Assembly (NCBI GenBank): GCA_016871755.1 | Contig: VHCJ01000007.1 | Location: 1 to 64,000, forward strand | Length of the DNA: 64,000 nt | From: Verrucomicrobiota bacterium | Lineage (GTDB): Bacteria; Verrucomicrobiota; Verrucomicrobiia; Opitutales; Opitutaceae | Reading direction: 5' to 3' | Shown here: positions 34,158 to 46,285 of the stretch, in pieces | Numbering within the stretch: the first letter of the stretch is position 1 | Layout: each line of letters starts with the position of its first letter | Translations under genes and position numbers: made by a program | Notes under the pieces: generated by a model | Told to the model about the DNA's origin: nothing | The model's input: the letters and a program-made list of their open reading frames with translations, nothing else | Databases searched by the model: none

Positions 34158-34859
34158 ATGAACCCCTCCCCTGAGTCTCCGTTCTTCGAGCTGGGTCCGG
34201 ACTGCGAAATCGGTCCGAACGTGCTTCTTGGCTACCGTTACCCGGGTTGCCGGGCGCCCACGCGGATCGGGGCGCGGGCGCGGATCCATGCGGGGAGCGT
34301 GATCTACGCGGACACGGTGATCGGTGACCGCTTCACCTGCGGCCACAACGTCACGATCCGAGCCGAGTGCGAGATCGGAGATCGCGTGGTGATTCTCCAT
34401 GGCAGCACCTTGGAAGGCCGGTTGAAGATCGGGAAAGGCGTGAAGATCATGGCGCACGTCTACATCCCGAGCAGTACCACGATTGGGAGCATGGTGTTCA
34501 TTGGTCCTGGGGTGAACTTCCTCAACGCGCTGCTCCCGATGCGCGTGCCCGTGGTGGGCGGCGCGACGATCGGCAATCACGTGATGATCGGCGGCGGCGT
34601 CACGATCGGCCCCGGGGTGAAGATCGGCGACAACGTCTTCATCGGCGCCGGCGCGAACGTGGTCCGGGACATTCCGGCCAATTCCCTCGCGTATGGAAAT
34701 CCCGCGCGGGCGCAGCCGCTGCCGGAAAAGTTCGGCACGATGAACGACCCGAAGCAGGTCTTTGGCGGCCTCGATCTCTGGGACCGGCGCCCGGCCGATG
34801 AGACGTGGCGCGACGAAGACTTTCCCGGCCGGGACGCGTGGCTCGCCAGTCAGCGCTAG
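34158..34859 (+). CDS. hexapeptide-repeat (left-handed beta-helix) acyltransferase
   Basis: A 233-residue protein. Residues 10-175 contain many imperfect hexapeptide repeats of the [LIV]-G-x4 type (CEIGPNVLLG, ATIGNHVMIGGGVTIGPGVKIGDNVFIGAGANV) that fold as a left-handed beta-helix. The pattern matches LpxA/WecD-like sugar O- or N-acetyltransferases. The C-terminal tail (NDPKQVFGGLDLWDRRPADE) has no recognised domain. It probably acetylates a sugar in surface polysaccharide or lipid; no other capsule genes are adjacent. It lies in the same direction as the ceramidase-like gene but 118 bp downstream. Confidence 0.85.
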   Translation: MNPSPESPFFELGPDCEIGPNVLLGYRYPGCRAPTRIGARARIHAGSVIYADTVIGDRFTCGHNVTIRAECEIGDRVVILHGSTLEGRLKIGKGVKIMAHVYIPSSTTIGSMVFIGPGVNFLNALLPMRVPVVGGATIGNHVMIGGGVTIGPGVKIGDNVFIGAGANVVRDIPANSLAYGNPARAQPLPEKFGTMNDPKQVFGGLDLWDRRPADETWRDEDFPGRDAWLASQR

Positions 34860-34940
34860 TCGGGCGCCGTCGGATCGCACGGCACCGCGCGGCAGTTTGA
34901 GGAGCGACGGCGCTCAGTCGCGGGGCAGCGCGGGCCGGGT

Positions 34941-34957
34941 GTCGTCGGTTCGACGAC
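34941..34957. other. short hairpin between convergent genes
   Basis: GTCGTCG-GTT-CGACGAC is a perfect seven-bp stem between the hexapeptide transferase stop and the lactonase stop. It has no T run, so termination by it is uncertain. Confidence 0.35.
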
Positions 34958-34966
34958 GAGGGCAGG

Positions 34967-36193
34967 CTAGGGGGCGGATCCGCCGGTGGGGCCGGCGAAG
35001 AGGATGCAGATCGGGGCCGGGACGTTGATCACGCCCTTGGTCTGGTAGGTGAGTCGTCCGGACGCGGGGTCCACGCGGTGGACCGAGACGGTGTTGGAGT
35101 CGGCGCCCGCGGCGAGCAGCCATCCGCCGCCGGGGGCGAGGGCGATGTTCCGCGGAAACGCGCCGCGCACCGGTTGGAGTTGGATCCGCCGCAGCGCCGC
35201 GCCCGCTGACTCCGCCGCGAAGACCGCCACGGTGTCGTGACCGCGGTTCGAGGAGTAGTACCAGCGACCGCTCGGGTGCACGACGATTTCCGCGGCCGAG
35301 TTGAAGGCCTCGCCCGCCTGCTCCTCAGCGGTGAGCGCGGCCACGGTCGCCCCGCGCGTCGCTTCGCCCTTTGCGGCGTCCCACGCGAAGGTCGTGACCG
35401 ACAGCGTCAGCTCATTGAGCAGGTGAAACGCACGACCCTCCGGCGCAAAGCGCAGGTGCCGTGCGCCGCCGCCGGCGATGGAGGCGGCGAAGCCGTGGCG
35501 CACCAACTGGGCGGTCGCGGGATCGACGCGATAGATCACGACGCCATCCGCGCCGAGGTCGGGCACGAGCGCGAAGCGACCGTCGGGCGAGAACACGCAC
35601 TGGTGCGGATGGGGAGCGTCCTGCCGCTTCGGCACCACGCGCGAGGCGTTGGTGTGCTCGATGACCTGAGCCGTGCCGAGCCGGCCTTCGCCGTCGATTG
35701 GGTACACCGCGACGGATCCGCCGCCGTACTGCGCGGTGACGGCGAAGGTTCCCGACGGATGCACTGCGATGTGCGCGGCGGCACCATCACCGGAGGCGAC
35801 GGCGTTGATCAGCGTCAGATTGCCATTGGGCTCGATGCGGTAGCCCGCGGCGCCGACCTTTCCGTCGAGCGAGGCCGTCGTGTAAAGGCGATCGCCTCGG
35901 GGATGCACGGCGAGAAACCCGGCCGATGCCACCTCCGCCGCGAGGGTGGCGGCGGAGAGTTTGCCAGTGGTGGTGTCGAACGCAGCGCGGTAGATGCCCT
36001 TCGCTCCCGGCCCGCCGGTGCCGAAGTACACGGTCCGGCTTTCGGCGTGCACCCGCGCCACGAGAAGGAACGACGTGGCCGCGAGCACAAAGGCACTGAG
36101 CACGGACGCACGCGGAGCGCGGAGGAAGGCGCGCAACGGCGCGCGATCACGCCAGCGGTTCGTCAGGGAGCCGGTCGGTGGGTGGGTGGCCAT
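34967..36193 (-). CDS. lactonase-family beta-propeller, 6-phosphogluconolactonase-like, exported
   Basis: A 408-residue protein. A hydrophobic segment near residues 28-50 (SVLSAFVLAATSFLLVARV) acts as signal or anchor. The rest is the seven-bladed lactonase propeller of the YbhE/Pgl type: YFGTGGPGAKGIYRAAFD, AVHPRGDRLYTTASLDGKVG, HPSGTFAVTAQYGGGSVAVYP, PHPHQCVFSPDGRFALVPDLG with conserved DLG, then HPSGRWYYSSNRGHDTVAVF. Cytoplasmic relatives hydrolyse 6-phosphogluconolactone; exported ones act on sugar lactones in the periplasm. It is transcribed toward the transferase gene. The metal-ligand set cannot be fully confirmed from sequence alone. Confidence 0.85.
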   Translation of the reverse strand: MATHPPTGSLTNRWRDRAPLRAFLRAPRASVLSAFVLAATSFLLVARVHAESRTVYFGTGGPGAKGIYRAAFDTTTGKLSAATLAAEVASAGFLAVHPRGDRLYTTASLDGKVGAAGYRIEPNGNLTLINAVASGDGAAAHIAVHPSGTFAVTAQYGGGSVAVYPIDGEGRLGTAQVIEHTNASRVVPKRQDAPHPHQCVFSPDGRFALVPDLGADGVVIYRVDPATAQLVRHGFAASIAGGGARHLRFAPEGRAFHLLNELTLSVTTFAWDAAKGEATRGATVAALTAEEQAGEAFNSAAEIVVHPSGRWYYSSNRGHDTVAVFAAESAGAALRRIQLQPVRGAFPRNIALAPGGGWLLAAGADSNTVSVHRVDPASGRLTYQTKGVINVPAPICILFAGPTGGSAP

Positions 36194-36331
36194 GCTGCGA
36201 GCCTAGCGGTCCCCTGCGCGTGGGCAAGGGACGCGAATCCTCGGTCGAGGGAATCGGCCGCGTCCTTGCCCTGGCTCGGGAGTGCGGAGGCAGCCGCCGG
36301 ATCAGCGGCGGCGTGCCAGCGTGAGGAAACA

Positions 36332-36354
36332 ACAAAGGACAAAGCCTGACCCTC
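36332..36354 (-). repeat. half of the 106-bp palindromic element, copy D
   Basis: Reading the minus strand from 36354, GAGGGTCAGGCTTTG is followed by TCCTTTGT, the end 1 signature. The matching second end is absent at the expected distance. It lies 25 bp behind the DUF1501 stop at 36380. A separate hairpin (GCCGCCG-N6-CGGCGGC, 36293-36312) occupies the neighbouring sequence. Confidence 0.75.
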
Positions 36355-36379
36355 TCTGGCGAGGGTGGCGGGCCGGCGC

Positions 36380-37924
36380 TCAGGCCCGGGCGAAGAGGGA
36401 GCGCACGGGCACGCCTTTGCCGTCGGACGTGACGTAGAACGGCCGCTTCTCGACGTCGTAGCCGTGGTCGGGCGGGATTCCGAGCGCGGCGTAGACCGTG
36501 GCGTGCAGCTCGGTGATGGTGACGGGATCCTTGAGCGTGCGGCAGGGCCGCTCGTCGGCGGTGATGCCGTGGACGTGGCCGCGGCGCATGCCGCCGCCGA
36601 AGAGCAGCACGCTGCCGGCAGCGGTGAAGTGGCGGTGCATGCCGTAGTGCTTCGGATCCGTGATGACCTCGGGAACGGGAACCTGGTCCTTCACCGCCTT
36701 CTCCGGCTTGCCCTCCATCATCATGTCGCGGCTGAACTCGCTCGCGAGGACGATGAGGGTGCGATCGAGCAGGCCGCGCTCCTCGAGATCGCGCACCAGT
36801 TGGGCGATCGGCGCGTCGATCATGCGCTTCATGCCGACGAGGCGGGAGTGCCCGTTCTCGTGCGTGTCCCAATTGAGGAACGGGATGTACTCGGTCGTGA
36901 CCTCGATGAAGCGGGCGCCGACTTCGCAGAGTCGTCGGGCGAGCAGGCAGCCGAGACCGAAGCGGCCGACCATCCCTACTTCGTAGCGCCCGCCGAAGCG
37001 ATCGAGCGGAGCGTCGAAACGCTGCCCCGGCTGGTAGCCCGGGAAGTAGCGCCGCGTGCTTTCGAGGGGCTCGAGCGACAAGTCGAAGGCCCGGCTGGCG
37101 GGGGAGCTGAGCAGGCGGTGCGCGTTGTCCATCGCGCGCAGGAGTGACTCCTTTTGGAAGTCGCTGCCCTCCTGTCCGATCGGGCTGGTCTCCAGCAACC
37201 GGCGGTAGAACTTGTTCCGATCGGCGAAGCGATCTGGTCCCATGCCGGCGGGCGGGCGCACCGCGTCGGCGGCCTGTTCCGGGAAGGGCACGTTGAACGG
37301 GCCGTACTCGCTCCCGAGGAAGCCGGCGGTGGTGAACGCCTTGAGCTCCTCGCCCTCGCCAAGGTCGAAGCGCTGGCCGATGTTGATGAACGCCGGCACC
37401 GCTGGATCCATCGGACCGAGCGTGCGCGCGATCCACGCGCCGAGGTGCGGGGCCGCCACCGTCTGCGGAGGCACGTAGCCGGTGTGCCAGTTGTATTGGT
37501 GGCGTGAATGCAGAATGAAGCCCAAGTCGGCGGCCTGCATGCCGCGCAGCAGCGTGCCGCGGTCCATCACGGAGGCGATTTGCTCCAACCCCTCGGAGAA
37601 GCGCACCCCTTCAACGGCAGTTGGGATCGACGGGAACGTGCTCAGCACGGTGTTTGGATCGAGGCCGGTCGAGTAAGGCGTGAACCGCTTGGGATCGAAG
37701 GTCTCCGTGTGGGCCATGCCGCCGCCCATCCAGAGCACGATGACGCGGTCGGCCGTGGCGGGCAGGCGCGGGGTTTGGCTGGCGGCGCGGAGCGAGCGGG
37801 GTGCGGCGCCGGCGAGGGCGGCGAGCGTGGCCACCGAGGCCGTCTGGAGGAAGCGCCGCCGCGTCCAGGCGTCGGGCTGGGTGCGGCGCCAGGCTGCCTG
37901 CAGGGAGAAGAGGTCGAGATTCAT
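36380..37924 (-). CDS. DUF1501 protein with Tat-type signal (second copy)
   Basis: A 514-residue protein. A twin-arginine signal (RRRFLQTASVATLAALAGAA) starts at residue 22. The body has VIVLWMGGGMAHTETFDPK, TAGFLGSEYGPFNVPFP, RRLCEVGARFIEVTTEY and LDRTLIVLASEFSRDMM, matching the DUF1501 fold. It is 13 bp behind the DUF1549/DUF1553 cytochrome gene on the same strand, so both are probably one operon exported by Sec and Tat respectively. Mirror-image copies of this two-gene design lie at 40653-45312. Confidence 0.88.
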   Translation of the reverse strand: MNLDLFSLQAAWRRTQPDAWTRRRFLQTASVATLAALAGAAPRSLRAASQTPRLPATADRVIVLWMGGGMAHTETFDPKRFTPYSTGLDPNTVLSTFPSIPTAVEGVRFSEGLEQIASVMDRGTLLRGMQAADLGFILHSRHQYNWHTGYVPPQTVAAPHLGAWIARTLGPMDPAVPAFINIGQRFDLGEGEELKAFTTAGFLGSEYGPFNVPFPEQAADAVRPPAGMGPDRFADRNKFYRRLLETSPIGQEGSDFQKESLLRAMDNAHRLLSSPASRAFDLSLEPLESTRRYFPGYQPGQRFDAPLDRFGGRYEVGMVGRFGLGCLLARRLCEVGARFIEVTTEYIPFLNWDTHENGHSRLVGMKRMIDAPIAQLVRDLEERGLLDRTLIVLASEFSRDMMMEGKPEKAVKDQVPVPEVITDPKHYGMHRHFTAAGSVLLFGGGMRRGHVHGITADERPCRTLKDPVTITELHATVYAALGIPPDHGYDVEKRPFYVTSDGKGVPVRSLFARA

Positions 37925-37937
37925 GAGCGGAGTCGGT

Positions 37938-40490
37938 TCAGCGCAGCAGTTGAAATTCCGGGAGCATCGTGAGGGCCCAGATCAGGTCCTCGATTCCCGC
38001 CGTGGGATTCGGCGCGGCGCGGACCAGGTCGAGCGCCAAGGCCCGTTCGGCGTCGGTGGGTGGGCGGGCGAGGCTGCGGCGGTAGAGCCCATCGATCACC
38101 GCCGGCAGGTCGCCTCCCGTCGGCGCGAGCACGCGCTGGGCGCCGGCACGCAGCAGCGCGGCGAGGGTGCCACCGTTGGTCATTTCCAGCGCCTGCAGGG
38201 TGGTCGCGGTTTCCTGACGGACCGTCACGACCTGCTCGCGGTTCGGGCGGCCGAGGGCGACCATCAGCGGATCGGCGGCGACGAGGGAGGCGCGCGCGAT
38301 GGGGCGCGTGTCCGGAGCGGCCGCGGCGACGTCGAGGAAGTCGGGTCCGAGACGCCAGGGCGAGAGTTCGACGCCGCCGAGTTCGACGACGGCGAGGGGC
38401 GCGGCGGCGGCAGCGGGGTTCGCGGGCCGCAGCGGCACCGCGGTCCATTGCCGGTCGGTAGCGACGTCGTGCACCTCGTCGCCGATGCGGATGCGCAGGT
38501 ACGCGAGCAGCCCGGCCGGATTGTCGATCTTGTCGGCCGGGATCGGATCGCCCCGGTGATCGTCGGGCGGCAGATTCTCGGCGATGAGCTCGACCACGTT
38601 CTCGCCCGCGCAGAGGTGGGGCGTCAGGTCGTAGTGATCGGCGCTGGTGCTGGCCCGTCGGGCGGAGTTGCCGAGCTGGGAACCGTTGACGCGGAGCGTG
38701 TAGTTGTCGTCGGCGGCGACGGCCAGCGTGGCGACGGTGGGGCCGGCGGGCAGGGTGAAGGTGCGCTTGAAGACGTAGCCGCCTGGGGCGGCGGCGCGCT
38801 CGGCACCGGCGGTGGGCCAGATCCACGATGGCCGGAGCGGCAGCGCGTCGCCGAGGTCGCTGAGACCGACGTTGCGGTTGTAGCGCGTGGCGGCCTTGCC
38901 GTAGTCGCCGAGCGTCACGAAGCGAAGGGAGTCGGAGAACTGCTCGGCGCTGAGCCGCCGCACCACGGGGCCGCGGAAGACGAACGACTCGGACGTCTCG
39001 CTCAGGCCGACGGAGGCGAGCTGGTAGGTGCGCGAGGTGAGGATCCGCGTCAGGAGATGCTTCAGGTCATAGCCATGGGCGACGAAGTCCTCGGCCAGCC
39101 AGTCGAGGATTTCGGGGGACCAGGCGGGCCGGTCCATCTCGTCGACGGGCTCGACCAAGCCGTGGCCGAGGAGCCGCTGCCAGAACCGATTGACGATCGT
39201 GCGCGGGAGTCGGCCGTTGCCCTTGCCGGTGATCAGCTCGACGAGACGCTGCTTGCGCGCTTCCGGGCCGGCCTTGGGATCGATGCCCCCCAGCTCGGCA
39301 TAAAGGAATTTCACCTGGGCGAACTCGCCGGTCGGCTTGTCGCACTCCGCCACCTCGAGCGGGGCGTCGGAGAACACGCTCGCGAGCCCGTAGGCGTCGG
39401 CCAGCGTGTACTCGTTGATGAAGCTATCGTGGCAGGAGGCGCACTTCAGGTTCACGCCGAGGAAGACCTGGGCGACGTTCTGGGACGCCTGCATGGCGGG
39501 GACCATGCTGGCATTGACGGCGCCGCGCCAGAGGATGCCGCGGGTGAAGCCCTCGGCCTCGGCGTTGGGATGGATCAGCTGGGCGACGAACTGGTCGTAC
39601 GGCAGGTTGCGGGCGAGGGCGGTGTAGAGCCAGCCGGTGATCTGCTTGCGGCCCCCGTCGATGTAGCCGGTGCCGCGATAGTCGTTGCGGAGAAGATCGT
39701 TCCAGAAACTCAGCCAGTGCTCGGCGTAGGCTTGGTCGTCGGCGAGCAGACGCTGCACCAGCCGCTCGCGCCGGTTCGGGGCGGGATCGTTGAGGAAGTC
39801 CGCGAGCGCCTCGGGCGGAGGCGGCAGGCCTACGGTGTCGAACCACGCCCGCCGGGCGAAGGTGCGATCGTCGACGATGGCCGGCCACGTCGCGCCCTGC
39901 GCGCGGAGGTAGCGATCGACCCAGCGATCGAGCGGATGCTCGAGCCCCGGCGCGGCCTCGGGCGTGCCGACGTCGCGCGGCCGGAGATTCGCCGGCTCCA
40001 GCCGATGAAAATTCACTGAGTCCGGCCAAGGCAGGCCTTGATCGATCCACGCGCGGAAGAGAGCGACCTGATCGGCGGTGAGACGCTTGCCCTTCTCGGG
40101 CATGACGTCGTCGGGGGACAGCCCGGAAATCATTTCGACTACGAGACTGTGGGCGCTGTCGCCCGGGACGATGGGCTCGCCGCGGTCGCCGCCGAGGAGG
40201 AAGTCAGCGCGCGTCTCGATGCTGAAGCTGCCCTTGGCCTTGCCCCGCCCGTGGCATTGCAGGCAGCTCGCCTCGAAGATCGGCTGAATGTCGCGGACGA
40301 AGTCGACGGGGTGGGTCGCGGCGGCCGGCAGCGTGGCGCGTTGCTCGGGCGTGAGCAGCGAGGTCTGCGCCGCGGCGGTGGAGAGAGCGAGGGTGAAGCC
40401 AATGCCGAGTGCGCGGGCGATGCCGCGGGCGGGACGAAGGACCGGGGCGGCGCGGGCCGGGCGATGGGGGAGGGGAACGACGACGGACAC
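37938..40490 (-). CDS. planctomycete-type cytochrome C (PSCyt1-DUF1549-DUF1553) exported protein
   Basis: An 850-residue exported haem protein. GTG 40490 opens MSVVVPLPHRPARAAP and a signal peptide follows. The PSCyt1 haem site CLQCHGRGKAKG lies near residue 75 and MPEKGKRL supplies a Met ligand candidate. The DUF1549 region (residues about 130-350) ends with CASCHDSFINEYT, and DUF1553 is C-terminal (RTIVNRFWQRLLGHGLVEPVDEM, TRILTSRTYQLAS). An inserted carbohydrate-binding-like stretch lies in between (TFTLPAGPTVATLAVAADDN). Such proteins are linked to degradation of plant or algal polysaccharides in Planctomycetota and Verrucomicrobiota. The open frame runs to 44072 upstream, but that part is antisense to the next gene and not real. 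Confidence 0.9.
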   Translation of the reverse strand: MSVVVPLPHRPARAAPVLRPARGIARALGIGFTLALSTAAAQTSLLTPEQRATLPAAATHPVDFVRDIQPIFEASCLQCHGRGKAKGSFSIETRADFLLGGDRGEPIVPGDSAHSLVVEMISGLSPDDVMPEKGKRLTADQVALFRAWIDQGLPWPDSVNFHRLEPANLRPRDVGTPEAAPGLEHPLDRWVDRYLRAQGATWPAIVDDRTFARRAWFDTVGLPPPPEALADFLNDPAPNRRERLVQRLLADDQAYAEHWLSFWNDLLRNDYRGTGYIDGGRKQITGWLYTALARNLPYDQFVAQLIHPNAEAEGFTRGILWRGAVNASMVPAMQASQNVAQVFLGVNLKCASCHDSFINEYTLADAYGLASVFSDAPLEVAECDKPTGEFAQVKFLYAELGGIDPKAGPEARKQRLVELITGKGNGRLPRTIVNRFWQRLLGHGLVEPVDEMDRPAWSPEILDWLAEDFVAHGYDLKHLLTRILTSRTYQLASVGLSETSESFVFRGPVVRRLSAEQFSDSLRFVTLGDYGKAATRYNRNVGLSDLGDALPLRPSWIWPTAGAERAAAPGGYVFKRTFTLPAGPTVATLAVAADDNYTLRVNGSQLGNSARRASTSADHYDLTPHLCAGENVVELIAENLPPDDHRGDPIPADKIDNPAGLLAYLRIRIGDEVHDVATDRQWTAVPLRPANPAAAAAPLAVVELGGVELSPWRLGPDFLDVAAAAPDTRPIARASLVAADPLMVALGRPNREQVVTVRQETATTLQALEMTNGGTLAALLRAGAQRVLAPTGGDLPAVIDGLYRRSLARPPTDAERALALDLVRAAPNPTAGIEDLIWALTMLPEFQLLR

Positions 40491-40652
40491 GTCGATAGCG
40501 AAGGCGATTTTTCGAGACTGGCAAGCCGGGGAAGCGACCGAGGCGCGACGATGGAAACGTTGGAGGTCATTCCATTTCCACTGAAAATTTCGCGGTGATG
40601 AAACTCCGGTTTGAAATGCGCCGTGAGACGCGCTTAAATCTTCCACCGCTTC
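40491..40652. promoter_or_regulatory. divergent promoter region between the two cytochrome gene pairs
   Basis: This 162-bp space is the only control region for two divergent operons. It is less GC-rich than its surroundings. TGGAAACGTTGGAG at 40552-40565 resembles one half plus the centre of a LacI-family operator, and GAAAATTTCGC follows; no regulator gene is nearby. No clear sigma-70 boxes are visible. Confidence 0.4.
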
Positions 40653-43805
<3,153 letters not shown>

Positions 43806-43875
43806 TCCGGCTGATCCGCAGACTGCCTCATCCCGGCCAAGCCGCTCGTGCGCGGCCGGAAAACTCCTCCCTCCG

Positions 43876-45312
43876 ATGAATTTCCTGACTCCTGAACAAA
43901 TCAACCGCCGCACCTTCGTCACCCGGAGCGCGTACGGACTTGGCGGACTCGCCTTCGCGCTGCTCGCCCAGCGCTCGCTCCTCGGCGCGGTGCCGGCTGA
44001 ACTCCCGGCAGAGCCCGGCTGGCGCGGGGCGCTGGCGCGGCCGCACTTTCCGGTGAAGGCGCGGCGCATCATTTACCTCTGCATGGCGGGCGGTCCCTCG
44101 CACCTTGAGACCTTTGACTACAAGCCGGAGTTGGCCCGGCTGGATGGCCAGGCCTTCCCGGAGTCGTTCACGCGCGGCCAGCAACTCGCGCAGCTGCAGA
44201 ACACGGTGTTGAAGGCCCGTGGCCCAATCGCGCCCTTCAGCCGGCACGGCCAGAGCGGCATCGAGGTCTGCGACCTCTTCCCCCGGATCGGCAGCATCGC
44301 GGACGAACTCTGCGTCGTGCGGTCGATGAAGACCGAGCAGATCAATCATGACACGGCGCACGCCTTCATGAACACCGGCAGCATCATCAAGGGCCGCCCG
44401 AGCATGGGCTCGTGGCTCTTGTACGGACTCGGAGCGGAGACGGAGAACCTCCCGGGCTTCGTGGTGCTGACCTCCAAGGGTCGCAACGGAGTCCAACCCG
44501 TGTCGGCGCGTCAGTGGAGCAGCGGCGTTCTTCCCAGCCGTTTCCAAGGAATCCAGTTCCAGTCGCAGGGCGACGCCGTGCACTACATCGGCAATCCCGA
44601 AGGCGTCTGCCAGAGCACCCAGCGCCAGGTCATCGAGGAGATCATGCGCCTCAATGGCAGTCTGGCGGACGAAACCCGGGACCCGGAGATCGCGACCCGG
44701 ATCGCGCAGTACGAACTCGCGTTCAAGATGCAGGCCAGCGTGCCGGAGCTGACGGATTTCCAGAGCGAGTCGCCGGCGATGCTGGAGCGCTACGGCGTGA
44801 AGGAGCCCGGGGATGGCTCGTTCGCCTCGAACTGCCTGCTCGCGCGACGCCTCGCGGAGCGCGGCGTGCGCATGATCCAGCTCTATCACCGCGGCTGGGA
44901 TCACCACGACGACATCGTGGGCGGCATGAAGGAAGGTGCGCAGGCGGTGGACCGCGCGACGGCGGCGCTGATCACCGACCTCAAGGAGCGCGGCATGCTC
45001 GACGACACGCTGGTGCTGTGGGGTGGTGAGTTCGGGCGCACACCGATGGGGCAGGGCACCGGGCGCGATCACCACATCCTTGGCTTCAGCCTCTTCATGG
45101 CCGGTGGCGGCGTGCGCAAGGGAACGGTTTACGGCAGCACCGACGAACTCGGCTACCGTGCGATGGAGAACGTCGTCGACGTGCACGACCTCCATGCGAC
45201 CCTCTTGGCGCTCATGGGCGTGGACCACCTCCGGCTGAACACCAAGTTCCAGGGACTCGACATCCGCCTCACCGGCGTCGCGGGCAAGGTGGTGCGCGGG
45301 CTCATGGCCTGA
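43876..45312 (+). CDS. DUF1501 protein, partner of the second DUF1549-DUF1553 protein
   Basis: A 478-residue protein. An RR-type signal (NRRTFVTRSAYGLGGLAFALLA) starts at residue 10. The body shows [81 protein letters not shown] and VVDVHDLHATLLALMGVDH. These are the hallmarks of the DUF1501 subgroup found with PSD1 proteins. It lies 70 bp downstream of the cytochrome gene. The same motifs appear in the partial gene at the end of the window. Confidence 0.9.
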   Translation: MNFLTPEQINRRTFVTRSAYGLGGLAFALLAQRSLLGAVPAELPAEPGWRGALARPHFPVKARRIIYLCMAGGPSHLETFDYKPELARLDGQAFPESFTRGQQLAQLQNTVLKARGPIAPFSRHGQSGIEVCDLFPRIGSIADELCVVRSMKTEQINHDTAHAFMNTGSIIKGRPSMGSWLLYGLGAETENLPGFVVLTSKGRNGVQPVSARQWSSGVLPSRFQGIQFQSQGDAVHYIGNPEGVCQSTQRQVIEEIMRLNGSLADETRDPEIATRIAQYELAFKMQASVPELTDFQSESPAMLERYGVKEPGDGSFASNCLLARRLAERGVRMIQLYHRGWDHHDDIVGGMKEGAQAVDRATAALITDLKERGMLDDTLVLWGGEFGRTPMGQGTGRDHHILGFSLFMAGGGVRKGTVYGSTDELGYRAMENVVDVHDLHATLLALMGVDHLRLNTKFQGLDIRLTGVAGKVVRGLMA

Positions 45313-45424
45313 TTTCCGCCGCCTCCGTGCCACCGCTTTTTCGTCGCCGGGCGCGGCGCGAACCGCCTAGGCTCCGGCCCTCTTCCCTCAGCCTCAGACA
45401 CCCTTCCCAACCCCTCCTCCCACC

Positions 45425-46270
45425 ATGCGCATCGGACTGAACACGTTCCTTTACACCTCCCCCTTCACGACCAAGAGCGTGTCGCTCTTCCCGAAGTTCA
45501 AGCGCTGGGGTTTTGAGACGGTGGAGATCCCGGTCGAGGATCCGAGCCACATCGATCCCGTGAAGGTGCGTGAAGCGGCGAAGAAGGCCGGCATCGCGAT
45601 CGGCAGCATCTGCGCGGCGATGGGACCGGGCCGTGACTTCCGCGGTACGCCGGCCGAGCAGAAGAACGCGATGGCGTACTGCACCGCGCTGATCGACCAA
45701 GCGGCGATCATGGGCTGCCCGTCGCTGATTGGCCCGATCTACTCGGTGGTCGGCAAGGCCGACGCCGTGCCCGCCGCCCAGCAGAAGGTCGAATGGGCGC
45801 TGGTGGTGAAGAACCTCAAGCGCCTCGCCGCCCATGCCGAGGCCAAGGGCGTCACGCTCTGCATCGAGCCCCTCAACCGCTTCGAAACCGATTTCCTCAA
45901 CACCTGCGATCAGGGCCTGCGCCTGATCAAGGCCGTGAACTCCCCCGCGGTGAAGCTCCACCTCGACACGTTCCATATGAACATCGAGGAGAAGAACCAG
46001 GCCGCGGCGATCCGGAAGGCCGGCAAGCTGCTCGGACACTTCCACGCCTGCGGCAGCGACCGCGGCACCCCGGGCGGAGACCACATCGCCTGGCCGGAAA
46101 TCGTCAAGGCGCTCAAGGCGATCGGCTACCAGGGTGACGTCGTGATCGAATCCTTCACGACGGACGTGAAGGTGATCGCCCGCGCCGCCGCGATCTGGCG
46201 GAAGATCGAGCCGAAGCGCGACAACATCGCGGTCGACGGCATCAAGTTCCTCCGCCGCGCGCTCAAGTAG
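45425..46270 (+). CDS. D-tagatose/D-psicose 3-epimerase-like TIM barrel
   Basis: A 281-residue protein of the ketose 3-epimerase family. Catalytic and metal positions match: Glu in LCIEPLNRFETDFLNT, Asp and His in KLHLDTFHMNIEEKN, FHACGSDRGTPGGDH, and Glu in DVVIESFTTDVK. The EPLNRFE and LDTFHMNIEE motifs are diagnostic. It interconverts ketohexoses at C3. The gene stands between the exported DUF1501 pair and a convergent polysaccharide-active-looking operon, so it may handle their breakdown sugars. The start follows a C-rich leader (CCTCCCACC). Confidence 0.88.
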   Translation: MRIGLNTFLYTSPFTTKSVSLFPKFKRWGFETVEIPVEDPSHIDPVKVREAAKKAGIAIGSICAAMGPGRDFRGTPAEQKNAMAYCTALIDQAAIMGCPSLIGPIYSVVGKADAVPAAQQKVEWALVVKNLKRLAAHAEAKGVTLCIEPLNRFETDFLNTCDQGLRLIKAVNSPAVKLHLDTFHMNIEEKNQAAAIRKAGKLLGHFHACGSDRGTPGGDHIAWPEIVKALKAIGYQGDVVIESFTTDVKVIARAAAIWRKIEPKRDNIAVDGIKFLRRALK

Positions 46271-46285
46271 GCGCGGCCGCCCCGC

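Noticed and set aside
40552-40565. LacI-type operator in the divergent region
   Set aside because: Only one half and the centre match; the second half does not complete the palindrome, so it is noted but not called as a site.
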